A stretch of DNA of 16,564 bases from Candidatus Nanohaloarchaea archaeon (GTDB taxonomy: Archaea > EX4484-52 > GLR71). Location: NCBI GenBank assembly GCA_030671745.1, contig DAOVHT010000013.1, forward strand, positions 1-16,564, in the 5' to 3' direction. The translations under genes and the position numbers were made by a program. Of the stretch, positions 6,337 to 14,740 are shown piece after piece. The notes under the pieces were generated by a model. That model was not told the DNA's origin. It worked only from the letters and a program-made list of their open reading frames with translations, and ran no database searches. Each line of letters starts with the position of its first letter. The stretch's first letter is position 1.

Positions 6337-7365
6337 ATGTCAGATGGTTGTGCCTCCTGCAGCGGTGATTCATGCAGTTATACATCCAGCACAAGTTCTG
6401 CAGACAGTTCAAGTATAGATTATTCTTCTTCAACCAGTTCAGTATATTCAGATATAATGACTTCTGGCAGTTTAGATGCCGCAATCGATATATATGGAAT
6501 AGAAAATCTGGCAAAAGACATCTATCTTGACAATTCCACAAATCCCGAAATGATTGCAGATAGCTTCAAAGATACAGACATATATGGTGTTGAGAATCTG
6601 CCTTATGGTGTTGCGGGCATGATTCAATCCAGCATAGGCTATGACTCAACAGGAAACCCAAACATAAATTCAGACATATTTTATGACCAAAATCTTTCGG
6701 CAGACGACATGCTTTACACCACACTCCATGAATTGGCACATCGCGAACAATTAGAATATTCAAAAAACATGTTACACTCTTTCAAGGAAGGAGATTCAGA
6801 ATGGACTGCATATGACATGATAAATGATTATGTTGACCAACTTGATGAACTATATAATGGAAGTTTAAAAACAAGATACACAAGCGACTCGACATATAAT
6901 GAATGCAAAGCCTTAGTCACAGACATCTACGAGGCAATAGGAGGACGAGATGAATTCTACAACGCACTTGAAACCTATGACGGCGACTTCTTCAAAGCCC
7001 TAGACTCATTTGAATCGGCCCTAAATGACAACGGCATAGACCTTAAAAATGTATACAATGCCTTAAACATGCTTGACCGAGAACTTGAAGCAAAAGCATA
7101 TGATTTAGACACAACATCACAACCAATAAATACATCAACACCTTATCCTTTCGCCGACATATACACAGATACAATGCCACAAAGTCCATTTGGTACTGTT
7201 GGTATGGGCATGCCTTATCCAGATATTTCATCAGTTATTGAGACTTCAAATTTCCCAATCTCGGATCCATTTTTTTCAAACAGAACAAATATTTGGGACT
7301 TATTGAGAGAACAAGAAGAGATCCGCGAAAGGTATTTGCAGAATATGTACTTTAATTTCAATTAA
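6337..7365 (+). CDS. HExxH zinc metalloprotease-like protein with a Ser/Cys-rich N-terminus
   Basis: This 342-residue protein has the gluzincin-type motif HELAH (H131-H135) preceded by a hydrophobic strand-helix (MLYTTL). E155 in SEWTAYD, 20 residues after H135, is a good candidate for the third zinc ligand. The first 45 residues are almost all Ser, Thr, Asp and Cys, with cysteines at 5, 8 and 13. No signal peptide or transmembrane helix is visible, so the protein is probably cytoplasmic unless secreted by an unusual route. An eight-residue unit DIYGxENL occurs twice (51-58 and 81-88). The C-terminal 90 residues are low-complexity and rich in Pro, Ser and Tyr. I cannot place it in a named family. 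Peptidase activity is inferred from the motif. It is divergent from the primase gene across a 100-base promoter region. Confidence 0.75.
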   Translation: MSDGCASCSGDSCSYTSSTSSADSSSIDYSSSTSSVYSDIMTSGSLDAAIDIYGIENLAKDIYLDNSTNPEMIADSFKDTDIYGVENLPYGVAGMIQSSIGYDSTGNPNINSDIFYDQNLSADDMLYTTLHELAHREQLEYSKNMLHSFKEGDSEWTAYDMINDYVDQLDELYNGSLKTRYTSDSTYNECKALVTDIYEAIGGRDEFYNALETYDGDFFKALDSFESALNDNGIDLKNVYNALNMLDRELEAKAYDLDTTSQPINTSTPYPFADIYTDTMPQSPFGTVGMGMPYPDISSVIETSNFPISDPFFSNRTNIWDLLREQEEIRERYLQNMYFNFN

Positions 7366-7376
7366 AGCTGATAATC

Positions 7377-7523
7377 ATGTCAATATACAGTTTAAGCCTA
7401 TACATTTTAGATACCTTCTATGAACTTAAAGAACATTATCTGGCAATAAAAAATGAACCAATAACTGCCGAACATTACAGAACGATAATAAAAGAAGAAG
7501 GTCCTGAAAGTGCATCTTTCTGA
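7377..7523 (+). CDS. Small hypothetical protein, 48 residues
   Basis: ATG 7377 to TGA 7523 encodes 48 residues (MSIYSLSLYILDTFYELKEH...). It begins 11 bases after the stop of the metalloprotease-like gene on the same strand, so the two may be cotranscribed. The composition is helical and amphipathic, with many Tyr, Leu and Glu residues. No motif, transmembrane helix or SD is seen. It ends before the promoter of the signal peptidase gene. The ORF is short enough to be chance, so support is only positional and compositional. Confidence 0.45.
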   Translation: MSIYSLSLYILDTFYELKEHYLAIKNEPITAEHYRTIIKEEGPESASF

Positions 7524-7537
7524 AACCCCACCTCAAC

Positions 7538-7546
7538 CTATATAAA
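7538..7546 (+). promoter_or_regulatory. TATA box of the signal peptidase gene
   Basis: CTATATAAA is centred near 7542 and predicts transcription from about 7568. This leaves a short leader before the ATG at 7590. Confidence 0.65.
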
Positions 7547-7589
7547 CCTCCTTGGAAAATATTTAGTGTCAGGGATGAGGGTCATTCTT

Positions 7590-8090
7590 ATGGAAACTAA
7601 AAATTTTGCACCAGATCAGACAAAAGAGAATAAGCTACAGATCAAGTTAAGGAAACTGGCCAAAAATGAACTGATCGGCGACATATTCTACATATTTCTA
7701 GGAATCTTTTTCGCACTCTTCATCTACACAGGACTTAAATTCGCCCTGGGAACACCGGACCCCATAGTGACAGTGGTCTCAGGATCGATGATACCCACAT
7801 TGCAGATTGGTGACATGCTGTTCTTGAAAGGCATCGACCCCGAAACGATAGTTGAAGGCGACATAATAGTGTACTATTACCCGCCGATGGGAAAACTCAT
7901 AATCCATCGCGTCTTTGAGATGTATGATGACGGTTCTTTCAGGACAAAAGGAGACAACACTGTCACGAACTCAAAACCGGACACATGGGTGGTGCAACCT
8001 GAATGGGTCCATGGAACACCACTGTTAAGGATTCCATATCTAGGTTATCCAAGAATACTTCTTGAGAAAGCTATAAATCTGATAATATGA
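7590..8090 (+). CDS. Signal peptidase I, archaeal/Sec11 type (S26B)
   Basis: Starting from ATG 7590 this is 166 residues. GTG 7566 and ATG 7575 are possible upstream starts, but an SD-like GAGGGT (7577-7582) sits 7 bases before 7590. A transmembrane helix (about 30-50) anchors the enzyme with its active site outside. The family boxes are all present: SGSMIPTL with catalytic S66, IIHRV with H106 in place of the bacterial Lys, and KGDN with D122. This Ser-His-Asp arrangement is that of archaeal and eukaryotic signal peptidases, which remove Sec signal peptides from exported proteins. It does not process the class III prepilins in this window; those need a FlaK/PibD-type peptidase. The stop overlaps the next gene's start by 4 bases, so translation is coupled. 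Confidence 0.93.
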   Translation: METKNFAPDQTKENKLQIKLRKLAKNELIGDIFYIFLGIFFALFIYTGLKFALGTPDPIVTVVSGSMIPTLQIGDMLFLKGIDPETIVEGDIIVYYYPPMGKLIIHRVFEMYDDGSFRTKGDNTVTNSKPDTWVVQPEWVHGTPLLRIPYLGYPRILLEKAINLII

Positions 8091-8461
8091 TGAAAGTCAA
8101 CGTCAAACGATATGTCCTGTACCTTGCAAGGTGGCAGCTGAGCACACCCATACTTGCACTAGTCCTGATATGGTTATCCACGACTGACAGATGGACCGCC
8201 ACGATAATCGCCAACCTTATAGGCGGCCTGATTTTTTTCTGGGTTGACAGATACATATTCACTACAGATGACCTTGCAACAAGATGGGAGATCAAAGAAA
8301 AGATCAGGTGCACAGACTGCAACAGAGTATCGAGAGGCTACCGTCTTGTAAAGTCTGAAAATTATGATAGGACAGGTGACAAGATACCCAAGTTCAGATG
8401 TGAAAAATGTTCAAAGAAAAAGACAGAGATACTGAAAAAGAATGGAATTAGAATAAAATAA
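8087..8461 (+). CDS. Two-helix membrane protein with a C-terminal zinc ribbon
   Basis: This 124-residue protein starts with ATG 8087 inside ATGATG, overlapping the signal peptidase stop by 4 bases. It has two transmembrane helices (about 10-30 and 36-57), with the conserved-looking stretch ANLIGGLIFFWVDRYIFT at the end of the second. A four-cysteine zinc-ribbon-like domain follows (C75-x2-C78 and C105-x2-C108), then a basic tail. The first half resembles small conserved archaeal membrane proteins of unknown function. Both termini are probably cytoplasmic. Coupling to the signal peptidase suggests a link to export or membrane protein handling, but no function is established. The next gene converges on it, with 2 bases between stop codons. 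Confidence 0.8.
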   Translation: MMKVNVKRYVLYLARWQLSTPILALVLIWLSTTDRWTATIIANLIGGLIFFWVDRYIFTTDDLATRWEIKEKIRCTDCNRVSRGYRLVKSENYDRTGDKIPKFRCEKCSKKKTEILKKNGIRIK

Positions 8462-8463
8462 AT

Positions 8464-9750
8464 TCAATCATAATCCAACCCGGAAAGCCCCCACAGAGAG
8501 ACATGGTCTGCATCTAAAAGGAACCCTAAGACAAGGTCAGTCCCTACCTCACTTTCTGTCACACCCTTTATCTTCTTCCCTGAGACCTCACCGAAATACT
8601 TGAAGTCAACAGATGAATAAGCATTCTGGAGCTCTTCAGGAAGCTCGACAGCAGTAATGAATGATGCGATACCGACAGTCTCATTCGTTAAATTATACCG
8701 TGAAGTGGTCTCAAGATTACCTTCAAGCCGGTCCAAAAAAGACGGACCCAAAGAATCGATGAAATAACAGGACAAATTGATCTCATCATAGATATAGCTT
8801 GACCACACCTCGTCATCAGTCATGACGATAATAGGTGAAACTGAAAGTCCTGAAAGATTAGATACGACAGATGTAGCGCCAAATATATAATTATCAAGAC
8901 CTGTCGGGTCATCGGACACATTCCCACTCACAACACCTAAAAAGTCATCTGCATTGTTAGGTCCGGAAGGGATGTCAGACACTACAAGAATTTTAGATTC
9001 AGGCTCAGCATCATCTATATCAAGACTTAATCTCCCGCTCGTCCAGTTAGAGACATCCAAGTATTCAAAGACACCCGTGTCAGATATCTTCTGCGCATGA
9101 TAAGGATAAAGGGCAGTATCGCATTCATGTATGATCTGCCTTAGATACCCATAACTTTCAATGGATATGAGCGGATCCTCGACAGCTCCTATATCAATCT
9201 TATTTTCAGACTCTACCGAGTCATTGAACTGTATACCGAATATATCCCCCGTCACAGAGACATTCACATCATTTGAAAGCTTCAGAGAAAATGCATCCAT
9301 GAATCCGATAGTTGTATTGATGACATTGATCGATACTGAAATCCTATGCAACTGCCCAAGATAAGATATGCTTCCCGACCAGTCAGTAATAGTGGAATTT
9401 TCCATGATGGTTGATGTACCATTACCGTAAGTACCAGTCTCAGCAAGATTTTCGATCACATCATCAGCATACCCAGAAGTATAATTTCCATCACGCAATA
9501 CCTCATCAACTAAGGCGATCACAGCCCTTTTACCTGATATGTAGGAACTGCGCTCAAAATCCTGTTTTGCCCCTTCCTTGAAATAGAAAAGTTCATCAGT
9601 GCGCAATTTTTCATCAATGTTTATCTTTAGGTCACGACCCATATCATTGTTTGAACTGATAGACATGATACTGAAGATTGTAACGATTACAAGGACTGAG
9701 AATAATGAGTATACAAACCCTTTTCGTCGTGTAGTAAACATATTAACCAT
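8464..9750 (-). CDS. Large pseudopilin-like protein without Glu5, last gene of the pilin operon
   Basis: This 428-residue protein has a short basic leader (MVNMFTTRRKG), a likely class III cleavage after G11, and a hydrophobic helix (about 12-31). After that glycine no acidic residue occurs at position 5 or 6 (FVYSLFSVL), unlike typical pilins. The rest is beta-rich and exported, with 12 N-glycosylation sequons (N89, N110, N118, N145, N163, N176, N235, N277, N298, N325, N353 and N356) and a central segment ILVVSDIPSGP near 254-264 that may begin a Rossmann-like fold. The last residues are aromatic and acidic. Size and missing Glu5 recall GspK-type tip pseudopilins, but this is analogy. It starts 15 bases after the previous gene's stop, with GAGGA 11 bases before the ATG. 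Confidence 0.75.
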   Translation of the reverse strand: MVNMFTTRRKGFVYSLFSVLVIVTIFSIMSISSNNDMGRDLKINIDEKLRTDELFYFKEGAKQDFERSSYISGKRAVIALVDEVLRDGNYTSGYADDVIENLAETGTYGNGTSTIMENSTITDWSGSISYLGQLHRISVSINVINTTIGFMDAFSLKLSNDVNVSVTGDIFGIQFNDSVESENKIDIGAVEDPLISIESYGYLRQIIHECDTALYPYHAQKISDTGVFEYLDVSNWTSGRLSLDIDDAEPESKILVVSDIPSGPNNADDFLGVVSGNVSDDPTGLDNYIFGATSVVSNLSGLSVSPIIVMTDDEVWSSYIYDEINLSCYFIDSLGPSFLDRLEGNLETTSRYNLTNETVGIASFITAVELPEELQNAYSSVDFKYFGEVSGKKIKGVTESEVGTDLVLGFLLDADHVSLWGLSGLDYD

Positions 9751-9765
9751 AGTTCATCAGATCCT

Positions 9766-11682
9766 CTATTTCCACATCTCTAAAGTAAGGTATGCAGGAC
9801 CCCACATCCAAGGTACCTGCGACATTGATATAGCTTCATTCTCAATGGCTGTAGCCTCAGCATATTCACCCAGTATATCATCAAGCCGTGAATTAGCGTC
9901 AGCTATGGCATCTTCTTCAGTCGGGAAATTACCACCGTAACCCACCATCGAGGGCACAAGTATACTGAACTCAAAAGTTGATTCGGGAAGTATGACCTCA
10001 TCACCTTCGCTCCCTATGAAACCGTCCCGTACCTTTATCCAGTTGACTTCACCTTTGTTCAGCCTGTCAAGTGGTATATAGATGCTTGTAGGTACAGCCC
10101 GCCCCGTAGGTGATATGAATATCTGATGATCGGTCCATTCATTACCCTGCCAGGATGGTTCATTCTCATCCTCATTCCATACAGTCACCGCAACCCTCCA
10201 ACTGGAATATTGTGCGATATGCAAGAATGCTTTTGTAATCTCACGATCAGGCAAAGTAAAATTTGCTTTCTTTATGATTTCAGGAGGACCATTATTTAAT
10301 TCGAGAACACCTGTAACCTCAATCATACCATATTTAAGTATTCCACCCGGCACAGTATATTCAAGCTCTACATAAGAATTGTTTGATATCTCACAGTCAT
10401 CGACACCGCCGGTCTCAGGCATGCTCCCCAATGGATTCATGTCAAGATATACAGAAACTGTATTTGTTTCACCCGTACTGTAATATGAACCACCAGATTC
10501 AGTTGCATGTATATCATCAATTATTTCAGAAAAGGTAAAATTAAGATCTACAGTTGATGAAGATGGATCTACAACACCATATATCTCATCATCATTGATC
10601 CAGATGCTCACTTTCTTTTCCACCTGACTACCTTCAATATGCAACGTCGCATCTGTTATATTTGCATTTTTTGGTATATAGAATGCCTGTACCTGCCATG
10701 CTGCCGCATTGCCGACAATATTATCAAAATAAAATTTCTTTTTGAGAGGTTCATAGAGTATGTCTGACTGATACTGTATTTTCAGATGCATACCGGGATG
10801 GATATGGGAATCATGTTCTCCATTTTTGATGATGACTCTGACATGATTATCCCCTGCAAGAATATTGTCCTTGAGCCTGGTTAAATTTATTGTCCCATAT
10901 ACACCGTATCCCTTCATATTATCATATTCATAATAGATCCAGTTGACATCACTCTCATTAAAATACTCACCATTGACCCATATGCCTTCAATATAAGGGT
11001 AATAATGGAACGACAGCACAAATGTCGCATCACTGACGGTGGTATTCTGCGGTAATGTAAAATATTTATCAACAGTCAAATTTTCACCGCTCCAACCGCT
11101 TCCGCCTAGATTGAATGAGATTATCTTCGTAGAGTTCTTTCTGGCTTCAACAGCCCAGGCAGAAGCCACAAAACTTTCAGAAGGGATATCTTCCTCATAC
11201 CCGGAGATTATCCGGTAACTGGACACTGAAAATTTACTTTCAGCAAGACTAGGACGTGAACCCGATGATGTATATATTGATGTGTCATCCCCTGCACCTT
11301 TGATCTTGATTGAATATCCATATCCGACAGGGATTATGTCCTCAAAGAACTGTTGCACAACAAGTGATGCATAACCGGTATCATTATATGCCCAGAGCTT
11401 ACCGACGATATCAGGCAATGTCTTGCCTAAATCATCAGGATTGACTTGCGTATTTGCGACAATATCATCGCGCAACGTCTGATTGATACTATCAAATACA
11501 GTCTTAGAGAATATGTTCATCCCATCGCCTGCAGTAAGATGGAGCTGTTGGTAATTAGTCTTCTGCTGCAACGGACTAGTATTGTAGTCCATGACAAATA
11601 CATATGCACCCATGATCAGCATAAGAGCTATCAACGCATCCAATGTAAATATAAGCCCTACTCGTTTAACCATGATGTTCAT
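9766..11682 (-). CDS. Class III signal protein with three beta-sandwich-like repeats
   Basis: The preferred start, ATG 11682, overlaps the previous stop as ATGA and has GGAAG just upstream; an in-frame ATG lies at 11691. From 11682 the protein has 638 residues. The N-terminus reads MNIMVKRVG then LIFTLDALIALMLIM, a common archaeal prepilin-like start with Asp in place of Glu near position 6. The exported part holds three similar modules at about 203-305, 331-445 and 471-577. Each opens with an F-x-[LI]-P strand, then a [ST/K]-[DK]-A motif, an IWVNG-like turn (VNG, IND, NED) and a late G-x-[NT]-x-[VI] strand. The modules look like jelly-roll carbohydrate-binding or adhesin folds, an inference from pattern. 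A helical segment near 588-620 follows. It is probably a surface adhesin carried by a type IV pilus-like structure. Confidence 0.75.
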   Translation of the reverse strand: MNIMVKRVGLIFTLDALIALMLIMGAYVFVMDYNTSPLQQKTNYQQLHLTAGDGMNIFSKTVFDSINQTLRDDIVANTQVNPDDLGKTLPDIVGKLWAYNDTGYASLVVQQFFEDIIPVGYGYSIKIKGAGDDTSIYTSSGSRPSLAESKFSVSSYRIISGYEEDIPSESFVASAWAVEARKNSTKIISFNLGGSGWSGENLTVDKYFTLPQNTTVSDATFVLSFHYYPYIEGIWVNGEYFNESDVNWIYYEYDNMKGYGVYGTINLTRLKDNILAGDNHVRVIIKNGEHDSHIHPGMHLKIQYQSDILYEPLKKKFYFDNIVGNAAAWQVQAFYIPKNANITDATLHIEGSQVEKKVSIWINDDEIYGVVDPSSSTVDLNFTFSEIIDDIHATESGGSYYSTGETNTVSVYLDMNPLGSMPETGGVDDCEISNNSYVELEYTVPGGILKYGMIEVTGVLELNNGPPEIIKKANFTLPDREITKAFLHIAQYSSWRVAVTVWNEDENEPSWQGNEWTDHQIFISPTGRAVPTSIYIPLDRLNKGEVNWIKVRDGFIGSEGDEVILPESTFEFSILVPSMVGYGGNFPTEEDAIADANSRLDDILGEYAEATAIENEAISMSQVPWMWGPAYLTLEMWK

Positions 11683-12179
11683 ATCTTCCATAATGTATAT
11701 CTAAGATAACCCTTATCAATTGTACCGCCACCATGATCGATCAGTACTACTCGTTCGATGGGCGTTATGAATCTTGCATCAGTATCTATAGTTTTACCGA
11801 AAGTAGCATATGTAGTTTCACCAGAGATAGTCAGGTTGAATTCATAATCAATGATCCCCCACAGGAATGTCATATCATCATAGCTGATATTTTGAAGTTC
11901 ATCAAGCTTACTGGAATTGATCATATTAGAACTGTCTGAAAGACCGATGAGTTCCACATCAGTGCTGTTCCAGCCGTAAGGATAACCCTGTGTCCTTGCA
12001 AGCATATCAGTTATATAGAATACTTTTTTCTGCATGTGATCAGTCTCAAAGTCAGAACTGGTATCTTGCGCCCCGTTCCACGCCAGATAACTGACATTCA
12101 ATATGAATATGAATATGATTGCGCTTACAAAAAAGTCCGGTGTAAATGTCTGCCCTTTTCTTTCTGTCCATCTTATCAT
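11679..12179 (-). CDS. Class III signal pilin-like protein with FTPD start, 166 residues
   Basis: This 166-residue protein has the leader MIRWTERKG, likely cleaved after G9, followed by QTFTPDFFVSAIIFIFILNV, the hydrophobic pilin helix with Asp at mature position 6. The remaining 130 residues are extracellular, with sequons at N71, N88, N97 and N115, and a KGYLRYTLWKI end. Short proteins with a KGQ-FTPD-F start recur beside larger pilin-like genes in archaea. The start is well supported: a strong SD, GGGTGA, lies 5 bases upstream and includes the stop codon of the preceding gene. The stop overlaps the next gene by 4 bases (ATGA). The role is probably minor pilin or assembly partner of the two large neighbours. 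Confidence 0.78.
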   Translation of the reverse strand: MIRWTERKGQTFTPDFFVSAIIFIFILNVSYLAWNGAQDTSSDFETDHMQKKVFYITDMLARTQGYPYGWNSTDVELIGLSDSSNMINSSKLDELQNISYDDMTFLWGIIDYEFNLTISGETTYATFGKTIDTDARFITPIERVVLIDHGGGTIDKGYLRYTLWKI

Positions 12180-12186
12180 ATATCAT

Positions 12187-14709
12187 TCACCCTGAATATT
12201 CTTCTGCACTGCCGACAGACATAGTTGGTAGGTTAGCCCTCTCGAAAAGAAGCAACCTAAGATACCTTTCAAGTATGTCAAGAGAAGCACTAGGGTATGC
12301 AGTAGTTTCTAATGCAGTTGATGGGTAATTAGTGAGACTGATGGCACCGCCATAATAATCACAGTAGCTTATCATGACCTGACTATCTCCCTCATCAACC
12401 TCGACACAGGAAGGTATACGTATACCATAGACGCCTTGGTCGACAGATCCATAGCTCATAGAGTTCCGGCTTAACTCAAATTCAATATGATTGGTATAGA
12501 TAGTGGTCTCAAGTTCTCCATATTTCTGATGGTTGCTTGAACTGTATCCCGATATGGGCAGATCGGTTGACAGGTCCTTGCTTGGAGAAAATATGATTAA
12601 CGTATTATTATCCTGCACCCATGAGTCAAGGGTCATGGTAGGACTGTCAGACTGCCCGAGTATGACCACATTTACGTCAGAGTCTATAGTGGACTCTTTT
12701 ATGTTGGGTGATACAGTACCTGTGTTTGTCTTGCTCCATGAATTGATCCATCGGTCAGTCCTGAGTGACTCAAGCGCATTTTCCATCTTAGTCGCATTGG
12801 TGTAATAATAACCTATATGGAAATATTCCACATCATAGTCCATAGTCAAGGTTGATGCATTTTTAGAATCATTATCTGACCCGAAATAGATATGATAAGA
12901 TCGTGTCTCACCGACATCCGTAGCCCCATCAAGCATAAAATAGACATCAACAGTCGCATTTGTGGCATTGTCATACATTGAGGTCTCTTTCTTGATCAGA
13001 AGTTCAATATTATCAAAATATGCACCCAGACCTTCAGTCGTGCTATGCCCGTTCGCGTCCGCATCCACCCAGTCGACCTTCCCGCCAAAGTCAAGATAAT
13101 ACCAGCCGGCATCAGTAATGTATCCGCTTACATCATCCTCAAACACACCGGATACAAGGTCATCCCATCCGTTGTTAGGATCATCGACCGATGCCCAGAT
13201 TTCAGGTGTGTCATCAGAATATGCACGATCCGTGTCAAGATCAGAACCAAGATAGTTCATCACAGTTGAATTGCCGAACCGTGCCTTGATCCATGCCCCT
13301 TCCTCAAGGTCATCATCAAGGTCATCCGCATAATAGTCAAAAGAAAGATATGCCTTGCCACCTGCCTCAATTGCAGAATGCATCTGTGTATCAATATAGA
13401 ATCTGATGCCCCATGCACCGCTGTCAAGTATCGCTTCGCCCGTATTTGCATCATCCACTTTATTGCCGATTATGACTGCAATATAATCAGGATCCAAAGG
13501 AAGGTCAGGTTTTGAAGCTCCAGAACCATCATCCGTATCAAAATCAGAGTCACCGTCCGGATCGCCGAAAGTAGCGAAATAATCAGCCTGCGCCCCGTTA
13601 TGCCCGTAAGGTGCATTGATTTCTGAACTGGTCCAGTCCCAACCATCATCAGCACCTACCGCACCCCAACTGTTCCCGGTCTGGTTAAGACCGCTGGTGA
13701 AATCAATACCCATTGTACCCGCATCACTTGTCATATCCCAAAGGTTGGGATAATATTTGTCAATTTTTGTGATTTCCTTATAGTTTACAGCAGTTTCTAT
13801 ATTGGTCTCAAAATAATTATCCCATTCAACAGCACGAAGAGAATCATTATCGAAACTGAAACTGTCACCGAGACCAATAAGTTGTTGAGTAAAATTGATA
13901 CGTACTTTAACTGGATAATTATGCCTCATGTAATCATCCCCAGTGACATTGATTGCAATCCTATATCTCCAGTCACTGTCCCACCACCCAGAGCCGGAAG
14001 CTGATACCTTAAATGTTACTTCAGAAGTACCAATATGCCCGTCAGTATCATTGCATCGCGCATGATATGTGTATGTCGAACTTGACAGGTTACCGATGTT
14101 TAGACTTGCAACTTCTATCGGCTCATCGTAAATGCCGTCATCAGCATCTAAAGCAGTCCATATGACATCATCATCAGATATGTAGCACCCAAAAATAGCT
14201 TTATTACCATTATACTCATCATCAGCAGATATCGTAAAAGTTATATCATCCTCAGGTCTTGGATATTTAGGTGTATAAGACATAGTGACAGATGGTGCCT
14301 GCGTAAATGCTGGATTGAGATAAAGTAGTCCCTCTTTGTTTTCAATATAATTGTACCCTTTAAGGAAAGCACCTGAAAAATTATTGGTCACGATATGCGC
14401 AGCCTGCGAATTACCGACCCAGTCAACAAATACGGACCGTCTCGAGAATGTTATGTTATAATTATACCCATAGATATCATAAGGTATGAAAAACATCTTG
14501 AGGTACCCGGAACCGGATGTCACTGCCATATTGGTCTCATAGGCAATTTTTTCAGAGATGGATGTCGCAAGATAATTTCTCTTATGATCGACAACATCCA
14601 CACTATTCTTATTTATGACTGAATAGCTTGAAGTGAACAGGAGAAGAAGGAACATTGATAATATCATGAACTCTAGCCCACTTTGACCTTTTTTTCCAGA
14701 AGAGACCAT
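12187..14709 (-). CDS. Giant class III signal protein with split DUF2341 and lectin-like insert
   Basis: The preferred start is ATG 14709, with GAGGA 11 bases upstream, giving 840 residues; in-frame ATGs lie at 14727 and 14748. The N-terminus MVSSGKKG then QSGLEFMILSMFLLLLF is a classical class III signal with Glu5. An Ig/cadherin-like region (about 140-237) has a likely disulfide (C175-C219). DUF2341 begins at WWDSDWRYRI (242) and appears to resume near 583-617 (NATVDVYFML, SYHIYFGSDND). Between the halves lies an Asp-rich beta domain of about 275 residues (AYLSFDYYADD, GAYFDNIELLI), resembling ConA-like or carbohydrate-binding folds that often bind Ca2+. A final domain (about 670-790) has DVNVVILGQSD and LIIFSPSKD, suggesting an alpha/beta fold. 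It is probably a surface adhesin. Domain names beyond DUF2341 are inference. Confidence 0.78.
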   Translation of the reverse strand: MVSSGKKGQSGLEFMILSMFLLLLFTSSYSVINKNSVDVVDHKRNYLATSISEKIAYETNMAVTSGSGYLKMFFIPYDIYGYNYNITFSRRSVFVDWVGNSQAAHIVTNNFSGAFLKGYNYIENKEGLLYLNPAFTQAPSVTMSYTPKYPRPEDDITFTISADDEYNGNKAIFGCYISDDDVIWTALDADDGIYDEPIEVASLNIGNLSSSTYTYHARCNDTDGHIGTSEVTFKVSASGSGWWDSDWRYRIAINVTGDDYMRHNYPVKVRINFTQQLIGLGDSFSFDNDSLRAVEWDNYFETNIETAVNYKEITKIDKYYPNLWDMTSDAGTMGIDFTSGLNQTGNSWGAVGADDGWDWTSSEINAPYGHNGAQADYFATFGDPDGDSDFDTDDGSGASKPDLPLDPDYIAVIIGNKVDDANTGEAILDSGAWGIRFYIDTQMHSAIEAGGKAYLSFDYYADDLDDDLEEGAWIKARFGNSTVMNYLGSDLDTDRAYSDDTPEIWASVDDPNNGWDDLVSGVFEDDVSGYITDAGWYYLDFGGKVDWVDADANGHSTTEGLGAYFDNIELLIKKETSMYDNATNATVDVYFMLDGATDVGETRSYHIYFGSDNDSKNASTLTMDYDVEYFHIGYYYTNATKMENALESLRTDRWINSWSKTNTGTVSPNIKESTIDSDVNVVILGQSDSPTMTLDSWVQDNNTLIIFSPSKDLSTDLPISGYSSSNHQKYGELETTIYTNHIEFELSRNSMSYGSVDQGVYGIRIPSCVEVDEGDSQVMISYCDYYGGAISLTNYPSTALETTAYPSASLDILERYLRLLLFERANLPTMSVGSAEEYSG

Positions 14710-14740
14710 ATATCCATCAATCCTCATATCTACAAAATAA

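Noticed and set aside
6487..6600. Possible DNA-level direct repeat behind DIYGIENL and DIYGVENL
   Set aside because: The nucleotide copies differ at several codon third positions, so the similarity is at protein level and does not indicate a recent duplication or mobile element.
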